Assembly: GCF_019880245.1 (NCBI RefSeq)
Contig: NZ_CP082286.1
Location: 2,250,521 to 2,314,520, forward strand
Direction of reading: 5' to 3'
Origin: Halobaculum roseum
Lineage (GTDB): Archaea; Halobacteriota; Halobacteria; Halobacteriales; Haloferacaceae
Length of the DNA stretch: 64,000 bases
The stretch's first letter is position 1, and every line of letters begins with the position of its first letter. Below are positions 26,296 through 35,436 of the stretch, one piece after another. The notes below the pieces were generated by a model, which saw only the letters and a list, made by a program, of their open reading frames with translations, was not told the DNA's origin and did not search any database. The translations under genes and the position numbers were made by a program.

Positions 26296-27588
26296 CTACG
26301 ACAGGTCCGATAGCAATGTTGTGACGAACTGTATCTTCTCTTGATATTCGACGCCGTGTTTGAGGAACGAGCCCATATCATCGATATCCCACGGTCCATA
26401 TTTGTCGGTGTATAGTAGTAACAACCCGTCCAGCAGTAATTTCGCCCCATTTCGGTGACCTTGATGAATCTCGGTCTTCAGTCCTTCATGAACAAGTTCG
26501 TGGCGTTTTTCCTCTATCTCTTCGATAGCGCGTTCCAACTCTGGACGAAGAGAGCTATCTCCATCATGGTGATAAGTCAACGCGTATTCACCACGGTCAA
26601 CCATTTTGTCGAAGTCGCTGGTATTCGAGAGGATCTCGATGCCCCTCCAGAAACTGAAGAAGGATTGCCGAACAGACCGTTCGGTTATCCCGTCTTGGTA
26701 CGCGAGTAGGGCACTGACAATATATCCCTCATAGGTTCCCTTGTCAGCGTCGTAGTCAAACGTCGGAATGTCGCTGATTTCGTTGATGTCGTCTGCGTGG
26801 TTGAAATGGAACCGACCTATCGACCGTCGATAGTCAAAATCCATCGGGCGATACGTAACAAAATCTCCGTCTTGGAATATAAGGTAGAACGGTGGTTCTT
26901 GATGCCTGGTCCATTTTTCGTAAGGAGCTCGGTCTGAGCTCCCTGGTTGCGGCATACCTGCTGCCCAGAGTTTGTCGAAGAAGTTTATTTCAGCGAAGCG
27001 TGTTTCGACGAGTTCAGGAACCCTTTGTAGGGCATAGAATTCGTCTCGGGCTTCTATTTCGACCTTCAAATAGGTCCACTCACGACGTTCCAACGGATCG
27101 TCGGAATAGTCGTTCGGGAGTTCATCTAGAACGGAATCGAAGTTCGAATCATCGTCATTTTTCACCGCCGCGAGATGATTTGCCCACTGGCTATTGTCGA
27201 TTTTCTCCGCTTTCGACTCATAGAGTTTGACTTCATCTGGGAAATGCTTGCTCCGTATCATTATCGGAAAGACAAGCATGTACGTATCCGGTGGTGCGCC
27301 TAACCAATTCGAGAAAATCTCGTCTTTCTTAGTCTGAAAATGAACGCTCAACTCGTCTTCGGTGAGGTCTACCCCTTGCGTTTCGGCTATCTCAATGAAC
27401 CCTTCGTGAAATTTCCGGGATAGACCTCTATTCGTGATTCGGTGGAGGTCTCTGTCGAGACCGAGATCTCGGATGGCGTTGTAGAGGTTTGTTTTGAATG
27501 CAGATTCCTGACCCATTTGGACACGTACTTCGTCGGTCCCGGGTGGCTCCCAGATCCGCTGATATGCGTCATAGAATCGCTCGTCCAT
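26296..27588 (-). CDS. HEPN (Apea-like) protein of unknown function
   Basis: This 430-residue acidic protein is unknown in its N-terminal 290 residues. Near its C-terminus it has SFFSFWRGIEILSNTS and, about 60 residues on, EEKRHELVHEG. The Arg-X4-His (about residues 362-367) is the catalytic RX4-6H signature of HEPN ribonucleases, and the FWRGIE helix matches the Apea-like HEPN family. Many such proteins are toxins or abortive-infection effectors that cleave RNA. It stands alone on the minus strand in a lower-G+C patch between two GC-rich element segments, which suggests separate acquisition. No adjacent antitoxin of the MNT type is seen. Confidence 0.6.
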   Translation of the reverse strand: MDERFYDAYQRIWEPPGTDEVRVQMGQESAFKTNLYNAIRDLGLDRDLHRITNRGLSRKFHEGFIEIAETQGVDLTEDELSVHFQTKKDEIFSNWLGAPPDTYMLVFPIMIRSKHFPDEVKLYESKAEKIDNSQWANHLAAVKNDDDSNFDSVLDELPNDYSDDPLERREWTYLKVEIEARDEFYALQRVPELVETRFAEINFFDKLWAAGMPQPGSSDRAPYEKWTRHQEPPFYLIFQDGDFVTYRPMDFDYRRSIGRFHFNHADDINEISDIPTFDYDADKGTYEGYIVSALLAYQDGITERSVRQSFFSFWRGIEILSNTSDFDKMVDRGEYALTYHHDGDSSLRPELERAIEEIEEKRHELVHEGLKTEIHQGHRNGAKLLLDGLLLLYTDKYGPWDIDDMGSFLKHGVEYQEKIQFVTTLLSDLS

Positions 27589-27612
27589 GATGTAGGTCTT
27601 GTTCGGTTGCCA

Positions 27613-27619
27613 TGTTAAG
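27613..27619 (-). promoter_or_regulatory. TATA-like box of the HEPN gene
   Basis: CCTTAACA on the minus strand is centred about 27 bases before the ATG at 27588. Confidence 0.45.
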
Positions 27620-27865
27620 GTGGCTCCCTGTATTCAGCGACCGTTTCCCAATAGTGGGTCGTATCCATAGATCCATTCCTGCTGTCCTGTCACTTGTTCT
27701 CTCGCCTAACATTGGTTGGATCATGATCTGATTGGCGACTCACACGCCTCCGTGAGCAGTTCGCACCGCGCTTCTGTCGGAGCCGCCGTTTCACTTCCGC
27801 CGAAACGGCCACTTTCACCGCGCCCTTGGCTCGCTCCTATTACCCTCTCGGTCCCTCCATAGTCA

Positions 27866-28237
27866 ATGGCACAAACGAGCGACGGGACGTTCACCCACGT
27901 CCGCGGCGAGCTGGCGTGGACGATCGCCGAGCACCGATCCCCAACCGACGCGATCGCGATGGTCGAGCACCTGGACGCCGCCGACGAGGGGCGGTTCGAG
28001 CTCCTCGGATTGACCGACGGCTGCGAAACAGCACTGTTCTGGGATCACGTCTTCCGCCGCGTCGTCGAGACAGGCTTCGACGCCGACGGCGTCGATGACC
28101 TCCGCGACCTCGGCGACGAGGAGATCGAGCAGTACGCCGGCCGGCGCGAGGCGCTCAACGCCGCCGACCTCGAGGCGTGGGACCTCGTGCATCCGCGCAA
28201 TCAGTGGCTACTCAAACGGCGCCGGCTCGAGGGGTGA
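27866..28237 (+). CDS. Hypothetical element-borne protein
   Basis: This 123-residue acidic protein (FTHVRGELAWTIAEHRSPTD) has no recognisable catalytic motif. It ends EAWDLVHPRNQWLLKRRRLEG with a basic tail. The next gene starts 2 bases after its stop, so the two form an operon. An AT-rich box (CCTATTACC, 27836-27844) lies about 26 bases upstream. Proteins like this are typical small conserved genes of haloarchaeal plasmids; function unknown. Confidence 0.6.
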   Translation: MAQTSDGTFTHVRGELAWTIAEHRSPTDAIAMVEHLDAADEGRFELLGLTDGCETALFWDHVFRRVVETGFDADGVDDLRDLGDEEIEQYAGRREALNAADLEAWDLVHPRNQWLLKRRRLEG

Positions 28238-28239
28238 GG

Positions 28240-28510
28240 ATGGGGACGACACGCCCGACCTACCGACAGATGCTCTCGGAGTGGATCGACGACTGGCGAC
28301 CGTTTCGCGAGTGGCTCCGGCGACCGCAGCAGCAGGCGTTCGACCGAGTCGGCGAACACGCCCAATACTGTGCGGCGGCCGCCCGTCAGCACAACGAGCG
28401 GGTCATCGCGATGCCGATCCTCGTGTCGATTCGCGTCGAGCAGCAGCGAGAGACCGACGAGCTCCGTGACCGGCTGGCCGACCTCGAGGAGTTACGACGG
28501 GATCTATCCG
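28240..28510 (+). pseudogene. Hypothetical gene that has lost its own stop codon
   Basis: The ATG at 28240 follows the previous stop by 2 bases. About 90 residues look native (PTYRQMLSEWIDDWRPFREW, then helical RETDELRDRLADLEELRRDL). After about residue 92 the frame continues to 29295, but only as antisense of the SRAP gene. The natural C-terminus was therefore probably replaced when the two genes were joined. The end given here marks where native sequence stops, not a stop codon. Confidence 0.45.
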
Positions 28511-29193
28511 GAGCCGAATTCCCCGAGTCCCGACTGCTCGTGGTCCAGCGGCTCGATGACCTGGGGGTCGTCGTTGCCGGGGTTGTTGACGCGCGTGGAG
28601 ATCTCGTAGGCGGCCAGGTCATCCTCCGGATACGGCCGGCAGTGTTCTTGGCGGGCGTCCGGCCCTGCGGTCAGCCACTCGGACTCGGCGTCCTGCGGGA
28701 GGACGACCGGCATCCGGTCGTGGATAGGGTCCATCAGGTCGTTCGGCTCCGTCGTCAGGATCGTCACGCACGAGATCGTCTCATCGTCTCCTTCCCAGAC
28801 GTCCCAGAGGCCGGCCATCGCGAACGCCGACTCGCCGTCGCGGTAGATCCGGTAGGGCTGCTTCGCCCCACCGGTCGATGCTCGCCATTCGTAGAACCCC
28901 GACGAGATGACGAGACAGGGACGGGATTCCCACGCCTCTTGGAAGACGCGCTTTTCCGCAGCCGTCTCCGAGCGGGCGTTGATGAGGCCCTCCTCTGGTT
29001 CGTCCGCCCAGAACGGGATGAGGCCCCAGTGGGAGGCGTCGATCTCGTCGGGGGCCTTGTTCGTGATGATGTGCAGGTCGTCGCCGGGCGCGATATTGTA
29101 GCGCGGCGTATAGCCGCCGTCCGCGACGACCTCCGCGTCGAAACGGGCTTCGAGATCGGCTTGTGGATGGAAGAGGGAGTTGCGCCCACACAT
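28504..29193 (-). CDS. SRAP-domain protein (HMCES/YedK family)
   Basis: The ATG at 29193 gives 229 residues and places Cys at position 2 (MCGRNSLF), the residue that forms a covalent thiazolidine bond with abasic sites in single-stranded DNA. A longer in-frame start at 29223 would bury it. Other SRAP motifs are YNIAPGDDL, WGLIPFWADEP, INARSETAAEK, SSGFYEW (catalytic Glu) and IHDRMPVVLP (catalytic His). The protein should shield abasic sites in ssDNA, useful for conjugating DNA. It is convergent with the truncated gene at 28240. Confidence 0.9.
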   Translation of the reverse strand: MCGRNSLFHPQADLEARFDAEVVADGGYTPRYNIAPGDDLHIITNKAPDEIDASHWGLIPFWADEPEEGLINARSETAAEKRVFQEAWESRPCLVISSGFYEWRASTGGAKQPYRIYRDGESAFAMAGLWDVWEGDDETISCVTILTTEPNDLMDPIHDRMPVVLPQDAESEWLTAGPDARQEHCRPYPEDDLAAYEISTRVNNPGNDDPQVIEPLDHEQSGLGEFGSG

Positions 29194-29469
29194 GCCGTCG
29201 AGTACGTGCGGGGGCGTCTTCAACGTAGGCGCGTAGCGGTGTCGCCGAAGTCGTCGATGGCGTTTGTTTCAGGCAGTGAGAAGGGAACTACCTGATAGAA
29301 AGTAACTGCAGACTCATCGTTCGGGTCGAGACGACACTCACAAATTCGGCGCTCAAGAATATGCCTTCAGACATTCAAAAGACCCCCCAACTGGCAGTGA
29401 ACACGTCGACACGCGCAAGGTTTATCTACGATGTTTTAGGTTATTGGCAATATCACATGAGTTAGAATT

Positions 29470-29934
29470 ATGGCCACGCTCCCGCCAGACCAGGCTGCGA
29501 TCATGAATGCTGCTCTTGGGGAATTTGAAGCAGGCGTTGCAGCGAGTGCTGTTGTCTTACTCATTCTTGCTCTATCTCACGTGATTCCAGCCATTGCGAA
29601 TTCCGACCGTGTCTACTCACGTTTCACGTTCGGTAAAACTCGCAATATCGTAATAGAGGACGTTGTAGAACCGATACAGCAGAACTGCATAAACTGCGGG
29701 CAACGTAGCTACAACGGTAAGAAAATAACCTACAGAACCGATTACGCGCTGTTCGGTTATCCGGTATGGAATCTTGAGAAAGGAGCGAATCTCGAATGTT
29801 CGACCTGCCATGAGGTAGACTGGCAAGAGTACGCGGAGCGATCGGAATTGCACAACGAACCAGCAGAGTTGGATAAGAGCCAGATCGAACGAATCGAGAA
29901 CGACTTGGTGGAACACCAGCAGGACACGAAATGA
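29470..29934 (+). CDS. Membrane-anchored zinc-ribbon protein
   Basis: This 154-residue protein has one membrane segment (ASAVVLLILALSHVIPAIA, about residues 24-42). A soluble domain follows with two Cys pairs, CINC (about 75) and CSTC (about 113), likely to bind zinc. The end is acidic and helical (IERIENDLVEHQQ). No family recognised. Confidence 0.55.
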   Translation: MATLPPDQAAIMNAALGEFEAGVAASAVVLLILALSHVIPAIANSDRVYSRFTFGKTRNIVIEDVVEPIQQNCINCGQRSYNGKKITYRTDYALFGYPVWNLEKGANLECSTCHEVDWQEYAERSELHNEPAELDKSQIERIENDLVEHQQDTK

Positions 29935-30072
29935 AAACCGTTCTGCGTATCTATCCTCTGACTCAGCCGCGGAGAACATTATCTCGACGCTACTCGACAG
30001 TGCGGAAATCGTGACCGGAATCGGCGAGGAGTATTCTTCTAAGCCTTAAGAGTTGTCATATTGAATAGCCAA

Positions 30073-30930
30073 TTAAACAATCTCGTACGTCCAAGTTTCC
30101 CCAATATCGTCTATTCTGTACGTATAGACTCCCTTATCGCTGGGCGCTGTTGCTGTTTCTGATTCCCAAGTACGCTGTTCATTAGACGGAATCGTGAGTC
30201 GAAACATACTGTCGGGGTAGGTGTACCAGTCGCTGTCTCCGCGTTTCACAGATAATGGTGAAATGATGCTACTGTCTCGGTTGGAGTTATTCTGGAGATC
30301 GAGTGAGTAACTATACTCTTCACCAGATTGGAGAGTGTCAGGCCCATCATAGCTCACAAGAGAGGCATCATTCCCAGTTAGGGGAGAATTGAGGCTGAAC
30401 TCGCCCGATTTGCTTTTAGAAACATCTCCGGTAACGTTGTCGCGGACGATTACTTCCGCCTCGTAATTGCCTATTTCCCAATCCGTAGTGTCGAAATAGA
30501 ATGTCCCCTCCCATTCCTGATACCCGGATGAATCGACTAATTGGCGGTCCTCGCTGGAAGCCTGGGTGATACGAGTATCGCTTGAGTCGTAGATTCGTGC
30601 TTGTTTTGTTATATCGTGGACCCCGTCGTGTATTTGAATATTATATCTGTATCCAACGACGATATTGGTACCTGGTGCCGCTCCCTCAATCTGTTTATCT
30701 AGAACGTCTCCAAACTTCTCCCATTCCGTGATTAGACTAACCTCGTTAACCTTCGGGGGTTGACGTTCTGGGGTTGGAGTCTCCGTTGCAGTTGGCGTTT
30801 CCGTGGGGGCAGGTGTACTGGTGCTGGTTACTGTATCTGTTGTGCCAGAATCACGCCCACCTGTTGTACCTTCACTACAACCCGCCAGAAGGAGCGGTAT
30901 CGTCGAACCGAGAAGTGTTCGCCGTTTCAT
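30073..30930 (-). CDS. Tat-type lipoprotein, unknown function
   Basis: With the ATG at 30930 the 285-residue protein starts MKRRTLLGSTIPLLLAGCSE, a twin-arginine signal with the lipobox LAGC, so it is exported and lipid-anchored. A Thr/Pro/Glu-rich linker follows. The mature part is all-beta with repeated Ig-like strands (YQEWEGTFYFDTTDWEIGNY and YSYSLDLQNNS). Related lipoproteins often carry a CARDB-like domain. An upstream in-frame start at 30945 is possible. Confidence 0.65.
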   Translation of the reverse strand: MKRRTLLGSTIPLLLAGCSEGTTGGRDSGTTDTVTSTSTPAPTETPTATETPTPERQPPKVNEVSLITEWEKFGDVLDKQIEGAAPGTNIVVGYRYNIQIHDGVHDITKQARIYDSSDTRITQASSEDRQLVDSSGYQEWEGTFYFDTTDWEIGNYEAEVIVRDNVTGDVSKSKSGEFSLNSPLTGNDASLVSYDGPDTLQSGEEYSYSLDLQNNSNRDSSIISPLSVKRGDSDWYTYPDSMFRLTIPSNEQRTWESETATAPSDKGVYTYRIDDIGETWTYEIV

Positions 30931-31157
30931 ACAGTTCCCTGTCACCTTTGACGATTTAAAACTTCACCAATAGGATACCAACAAATCCAGAGGCCATCAA
31001 TTGCTAAGTTCACCCGCTGTATTCAACACCAAGCGAACGCTAGACCCTAGATCTCTCGATTCGAACACCGCATGCGCTACTACCAGTTCAGGTCACCTCC
31101 CAGCCGACCGCATTGGCGACACTCACTCCACCGAGCTACACGTCTGGTACCGCCGCG

Positions 31158-32255
31158 CTACCCCAGCGGGGAGGGGCCTGCCCGATCAAGCCACTCGCGC
31201 ACCCGCCCGCTGGGCAGGTGACTCTCCGCCCACAGGTCATCGAACGTCGTCTCCGCCCAGCGGCGGAGCGCGTCGGGCTCCCCGACGACCGCCGCGTTCC
31301 GCTCGTGGCGTGTCGATCCGCCCACCATCACCGTCTCCCGATTGAAGATCGTGAGCCCGGTGTACAGTGGCTCCGGGTGGACCCGCACGTCGACATTCGA
31401 GGACAGCACCGCGTCCGCGAGGTACTGCAGCCGATCCGGGTGTGTGAGGTCGCGGTACGCCCGTCGATCGAAGATGACTTGCTGCCGTGCGGTCCCGTCG
31501 GTCGTTCTGCCGAACAGATCGAACAGCACCGGAATGCACACGGGGATGATCGTCCGTGCGTGATGGAATTCGCCGTCGCGGATCCCGGCGGCCTCCACTG
31601 CAGCATCGAGCATCGCGTGGGGGGCGTCGGGCGTCTCCACGACGAGGTCGGCGCCGTCGAGCGCCTGCAACGGCGGGTCGGCCCAGTAGCTCATCGTCCG
31701 GAGCGCCGGCGCCTTCGCGATCGTCTGTTCGATCGCATCGACGAGCCAGTCGATCCGTTCCAGATCGACGGCGCCGCGCTGTGTCGCGGTGAACCGGCCG
31801 TCGGCCGTTCGCTCCACCCAGCCGAGCTCGTCGAGTCGGGCGACTGCCCGGTGGACGGTCGCTCGCGAGGGAAGCTGGTCGTCCGCGGCCAGCGTCGCCT
31901 TGTCGGCCGCCCCGCCCACGAGCGCTCGCAGGAGTGCGCGTCTGGAGTCGGATTTCGCGAGATAGGCGATCGCAGTCGGGTCCGTCTGTGTCGCGACGCG
32001 CCGATACGCGGCAATGGCTTTCACGCCGGCCCGTGTCGTTCGGTACCCGGTGTCCGCGTCGTCGACGACGAACCCGATCGCTTGGAACTCGTCGAGGCGA
32101 CGGTAGATCGTCTTCCGGCACGCGTCACACTCGGTCGCCACCTCGGTCGGCGATGCGCCGCCACCCATACACTCGAGGACCGACAGTAAATCGACTCGAT
32201 CCGGATCCGTGTGGGAGACGGACAGCTCTCGAACGACCCCCCAGGGTCCGTTCAT
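31158..32255 (-). CDS. HTH transcriptional regulator with FilR1-type domain
   Basis: The 365-residue protein has two winged-helix segments. The first holds SPTEVATECDACRKTIYRRL (about residues 36-55), and the second RATVHRAVARLDELGWVER (about residues 130-148). They are followed by the FilR1-type ligand or effector domain (QVIFDRRAYRDL, TGLTIFNRETVMVGG, ALRRWAETTFDDLW). It is divergent from the secretion-like operon and shares its upstream region, so it is the obvious candidate regulator of that operon. Confidence 0.78.
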   Translation of the reverse strand: MNGPWGVVRELSVSHTDPDRVDLLSVLECMGGGASPTEVATECDACRKTIYRRLDEFQAIGFVVDDADTGYRTTRAGVKAIAAYRRVATQTDPTAIAYLAKSDSRRALLRALVGGAADKATLAADDQLPSRATVHRAVARLDELGWVERTADGRFTATQRGAVDLERIDWLVDAIEQTIAKAPALRTMSYWADPPLQALDGADLVVETPDAPHAMLDAAVEAAGIRDGEFHHARTIIPVCIPVLFDLFGRTTDGTARQQVIFDRRAYRDLTHPDRLQYLADAVLSSNVDVRVHPEPLYTGLTIFNRETVMVGGSTRHERNAAVVGEPDALRRWAETTFDDLWAESHLPSGRVREWLDRAGPSPLG

Positions 32256-32283
32256 TGCTCAATTGATTACACCACAAGGCTGG

Positions 32284-32291
32284 TTAAATAT
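32284..32291 (-). promoter_or_regulatory. Shared TATA-like box between the regulator and the secretion operon
   Basis: The nearly symmetric GGTTAAATATCC lies about 33 bases before the regulator start. On the plus strand it is also about 36 bases before the GTG at 32324. It may serve either direction. Confidence 0.4.
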
Positions 32292-32479
32292 CCTCTGCCG
32301 AACCGTTCAGAGATCCTCACACTGTGGGACGCCGTGAGTACTTCGCCGTCGGTGGCAGAATTCGACCGATGGCATCAGGCTGTGACGGTCGCCCGCTCGA
32401 CGACGACCCCTCCACCGGACACCCGCTGGCGGGGGACGGGCGATCCTCGACGGACTGCGAACGCTCGGATCGACGGACA

Positions 32480-32866
32480 GTGCTCCCCGATCGGACCGCG
32501 GTGGTGCGAGTGAGCGTCTGTCTCGTGCTCCTCGTGGTGGCCGCCAGCGGGACGGTCGCCGCGCAGGACGAGGAGCCGACGAACCCCGTCTGTACTGACG
32601 AGTCGGACACGCTCGCCAACATGATCGAGGGCTTCGTGCAGATCACCACCGGGCTGGGGATCATGGGCCTGCTCGTGGTCTGGCAGGCGGACGCCCTCAT
32701 GGAGATGTTCACGCTCGGTCGCGAGCAGAAGGCAAAGATCAAACAGCACAAGCGCGGCGCCGGCCGGTCGGCGCTCACGCTGGTCGTGCTCGGACCGCTG
32801 TTCACCGTCGGCGGCACCGCGATGGACCTCCCGATCGCCGAGTGTGTCGATCTCATCCCCTTCTGA
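32480..32866 (+). CDS. VirB2/TrbC-like pilin candidate
   Basis: From the GTG at 32480 the protein has a secretion signal (SVCLVLLVVAASGTVAAQ). Two hydrophobic segments follow, TTGLGIMGLLVVWQADALM and SALTLVVLGPLFTVGGTAM, split by a basic loop (KAKIKQHKRGAG). This layout is that of conjugative pilins of the VirB2/TrbC type. The open frame reaches back to 32324, but the extra residues are Arg/Asp-rich and precede the signal, so an internal GTG is preferred. It is the first gene of the operon. Confidence 0.6.
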   Translation: MLPDRTAVVRVSVCLVLLVVAASGTVAAQDEEPTNPVCTDESDTLANMIEGFVQITTGLGIMGLLVVWQADALMEMFTLGREQKAKIKQHKRGAGRSALTLVVLGPLFTVGGTAMDLPIAECVDLIPF

Positions 32867-32869
32867 CCG

Positions 32870-34603
32870 ATGCGCCGAGGATCCTCGCTGTCGGCTGCGG
32901 CCCTCATCGTCATGCTCGTCGGGAGTCTGGTCGCCGTCGCCGCCGGGCGCCCGCCGTCACCCCAGCAGGAAACCCACGGGCTGACCGAGGCGGAGGCGGC
33001 GTCGCTGTGGAGCCGGGACAACGACTCAGGCTACGTCACGAACAGTGAGTACGAACGGCGCTACAACGAGTTGCGCTCGGCCGGCGAACAGCTCGCCAAC
33101 GCCAGCGATATCACGTTCCGGCGGCCGCCCGACACCGCGGCACGCTGGACGCGGGCGGACCATCGCGATGCCACGCCGGGCGACGCGAACGTCTCAGTAC
33201 ATCCGCCCCACGCGACCCTCACCGACGGCCGGTATATCCGGGACGCCCATGCGACGCTGTTCGCGATCACCCCGTCCACGACTGTCCACCGGACCCGGGC
33301 CGAGACGACCGAATACGTCGCCCCGAACGGGACGGTTCGGGGGCTGGTGGACTACCGGGTCGCCGTCCCCGGCGCGGAGTCGGACAACAACACGACGGCC
33401 GACTACACGCTCGCGAGCAGTCGGATCGAGTCGGTTCGCCTGGAGACGGGTGACGGAACCACGCTCGCGCGAACGAACGGGACCGCGCTGCCAGCGATCA
33501 ACTACACGTTGACTGACGATGTCGACTCGCTCGTCCTCGTCGCCACGATCCGTGCCGAGCTTCGCCTCGACCGACCGCAGCTTCCGAACGGGACGGCCGC
33601 GAATACGACGCCGCGAACCGTGTCGGAGACGGTGACGGTCCGGGACCGTCGGGCGATCGAGCCGTACACGCCGACGATCGCGCTCGCCCGCGGGCGAACG
33701 CCCGAGGGGGACCGCCTCCTCGCGGCGTTCCACTCGGCGCCGTGGCTCGGCCTCCGGTTCGGCGCCGAGGGCGACCGACAGGTGCGGGGTGTCTGGCGCT
33801 TCTACACTGCCCGCGACGTTCGATGGGACACGCTCGAACGGTCGAGCCGGACCGGCACCCGGGAGATCGAGTCCCCGGCCCTGCCGGTCGCGGTCCACGC
33901 GTATCCCTCCCGGCTCGGCCCCCGGAGCGAGCCGACCGGCCGCGACCCCCGGATCACCGATGTCTGGGGGCGCGATCGCCGGTCGCCGGCGGCATCGCTT
34001 CCCGATACCGTCTCCGTCGACGTGGTCGAACGCGAGTACACGGCGTCGTACGGGCTGGCCGTCCGCACCGCGCCAGCCCACGCCGAGGGTGTCGAGGCGG
34101 TCGGGATCGTTCGCGGCGTCGACGTGCCGATCGACGAGACCGGGCAGACGCGACAGCTCCGGCGCAGCGATCTGACCGTGGAGATCGTCGACCAGGACGA
34201 TGACGGGGCGACACTGCGCATCGTGTTGACCGATGCCGTCACCGGCGAGCCGATCGCCCTCCGCCGGCCCGAGGCGCCGTTCGAGATCCCGTCGACCGCC
34301 ACCCGCGAGGGATATGTCGCCGTCGCGGGCGAGCGGGTGCGGACGAACGTCTCGGGCGTCGCCATGGTGACCGTCTCCGAGCCCGGCGTGTACACGGTGG
34401 AGTATGTGCCCGGCTCGTGGGTGGCACACCACCCGGCGTACGTCGGGACGAGTGCGACCGCCCGCTGGCACCCGCTGGCGACGCCGGCGGGGTGGCTACG
34501 CCTGCTCGGGCGGACGCTCCAGTGGGCGCTCCCGTTCGCGCTCGCGCTGTATGCGGGGCGCCGACTCGGACGGCTGGTCCGGTTCGGGGAGGTGGAGCCA
34601 TGA
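32870..34603 (+). CDS. Large exported protein with N- and C-terminal membrane anchors
   Basis: The 577-residue protein has an N-terminal signal/anchor (SAAALIVMLVGSLVAVAAG) and a single C-terminal membrane helix (LQWALPFALALYAG) with a short basic tail. In between is about 500 residues of extracellular, Asn-X-Ser/Thr-rich sequence (many likely N-glycosylation sites) with beta-type strands and a domain with PGVYTVEYVPGSWVAHH. It starts 3 bases after the pilin-like stop and overlaps the next gene. In the operon it would be a surface or channel component. No family recognised. Confidence 0.65.
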   Translation: MRRGSSLSAAALIVMLVGSLVAVAAGRPPSPQQETHGLTEAEAASLWSRDNDSGYVTNSEYERRYNELRSAGEQLANASDITFRRPPDTAARWTRADHRDATPGDANVSVHPPHATLTDGRYIRDAHATLFAITPSTTVHRTRAETTEYVAPNGTVRGLVDYRVAVPGAESDNNTTADYTLASSRIESVRLETGDGTTLARTNGTALPAINYTLTDDVDSLVLVATIRAELRLDRPQLPNGTAANTTPRTVSETVTVRDRRAIEPYTPTIALARGRTPEGDRLLAAFHSAPWLGLRFGAEGDRQVRGVWRFYTARDVRWDTLERSSRTGTREIESPALPVAVHAYPSRLGPRSEPTGRDPRITDVWGRDRRSPAASLPDTVSVDVVEREYTASYGLAVRTAPAHAEGVEAVGIVRGVDVPIDETGQTRQLRRSDLTVEIVDQDDDGATLRIVLTDAVTGEPIALRRPEAPFEIPSTATREGYVAVAGERVRTNVSGVAMVTVSEPGVYTVEYVPGSWVAHHPAYVGTSATARWHPLATPAGWLRLLGRTLQWALPFALALYAGRRLGRLVRFGEVEP

Positions 34604-35433
34604 CCGACCGAATGCCCCGCCGGCGCCTGCTCGCCGTCGCCGGGAGCACGCTTGTCGGCCTCGCAGGATGTAGTCAGCGTGACGGTGGCTCGCCCTCGGA
34701 GACGGGGTCGGATTCGCCGGGCGGGTCGACGGATCCGGACGGCCCGTTCGAACGCCTCGCGATGCGCGGCACGAATCTCGTGATCGAACTCCGGGAAGAC
34801 AGTCAGGTCGAGCAAGTAAACGTAATCGCGCCGAACGGCTCCCGCGTACGGTCGCTGTCGGTCGTCACGGGGGAGACGCGACTCACCGTCGACCTGGGCG
34901 TCCGGTACGTGCCCGGGACCTACGAGGTGACCACCGAGGCCGGCGCGACCGCGTCGATCACGTTGGAGCCGGACCTCGTCATCGAGGAGCTGGGCGTCGG
35001 CGCGAACAATCCCGACGTGATGCCTGATTCCTTAGACAATTTCGAGCCATATGCGGGTACGGTCGTAGTACGAAACGAAGGGACTGGACCGACTGCTGTT
35101 CAGAATCTCATCTTCACTGGCGACGTTCCGAATGTCACCGAAGACGTCCGCGATTCATCCCGTAAGAGTGGGATATTCGATGCGGACGAAGGAGTTGGTG
35201 AACGGGACTACGTGCTAATTCCTGTCGAGGAATCCGTGCGGCTATTTTCGAGTACAATACCGTTCTCGTTCGCAGGGCAGGAGCGAACCTGTTCCTCAAT
35301 GCCGGAGGAGAGTACCGTGATTGTCCAAGTGGAGGACACGGTACGGTCTGAAATAACTGAGGCAGCGTTCGATGCGAGCTACCGCCCTACATCGGACAAC
35401 TGTGACATCGCGATCAACAGACGGGAGGAGTGA
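34600..35433 (+). CDS. Tat lipoprotein of the secretion-like operon
   Basis: The ATG at 34600 overlaps the previous stop. The signal is twin-arginine type (MPRRRLLAVAGSTLVGLAGC) with a lipobox Cys. The 277-residue protein has beta-rich repeats (VNVIAPNGSRVRSLSVVTGE and YVPGTYEVTTEAGATASI). From about residue 140 (base 35020) the G+C content falls clearly and codons become more AT-rich, and this continues into the next gene. The C-terminal half and the next gene's first half therefore probably came by recombination from a related element. Confidence 0.7.
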   Translation: MTDRMPRRRLLAVAGSTLVGLAGCSQRDGGSPSETGSDSPGGSTDPDGPFERLAMRGTNLVIELREDSQVEQVNVIAPNGSRVRSLSVVTGETRLTVDLGVRYVPGTYEVTTEAGATASITLEPDLVIEELGVGANNPDVMPDSLDNFEPYAGTVVVRNEGTGPTAVQNLIFTGDVPNVTEDVRDSSRKSGIFDADEGVGERDYVLIPVEESVRLFSSTIPFSFAGQERTCSSMPEESTVIVQVEDTVRSEITEAAFDASYRPTSDNCDIAINRREE

Positions 35434-35436
35434 CTG

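Noticed and set aside
31113-32189. 358-residue plus-strand open frame
   Set aside because: Antisense of the FilR1-type regulator, which has clear winged-helix motifs.
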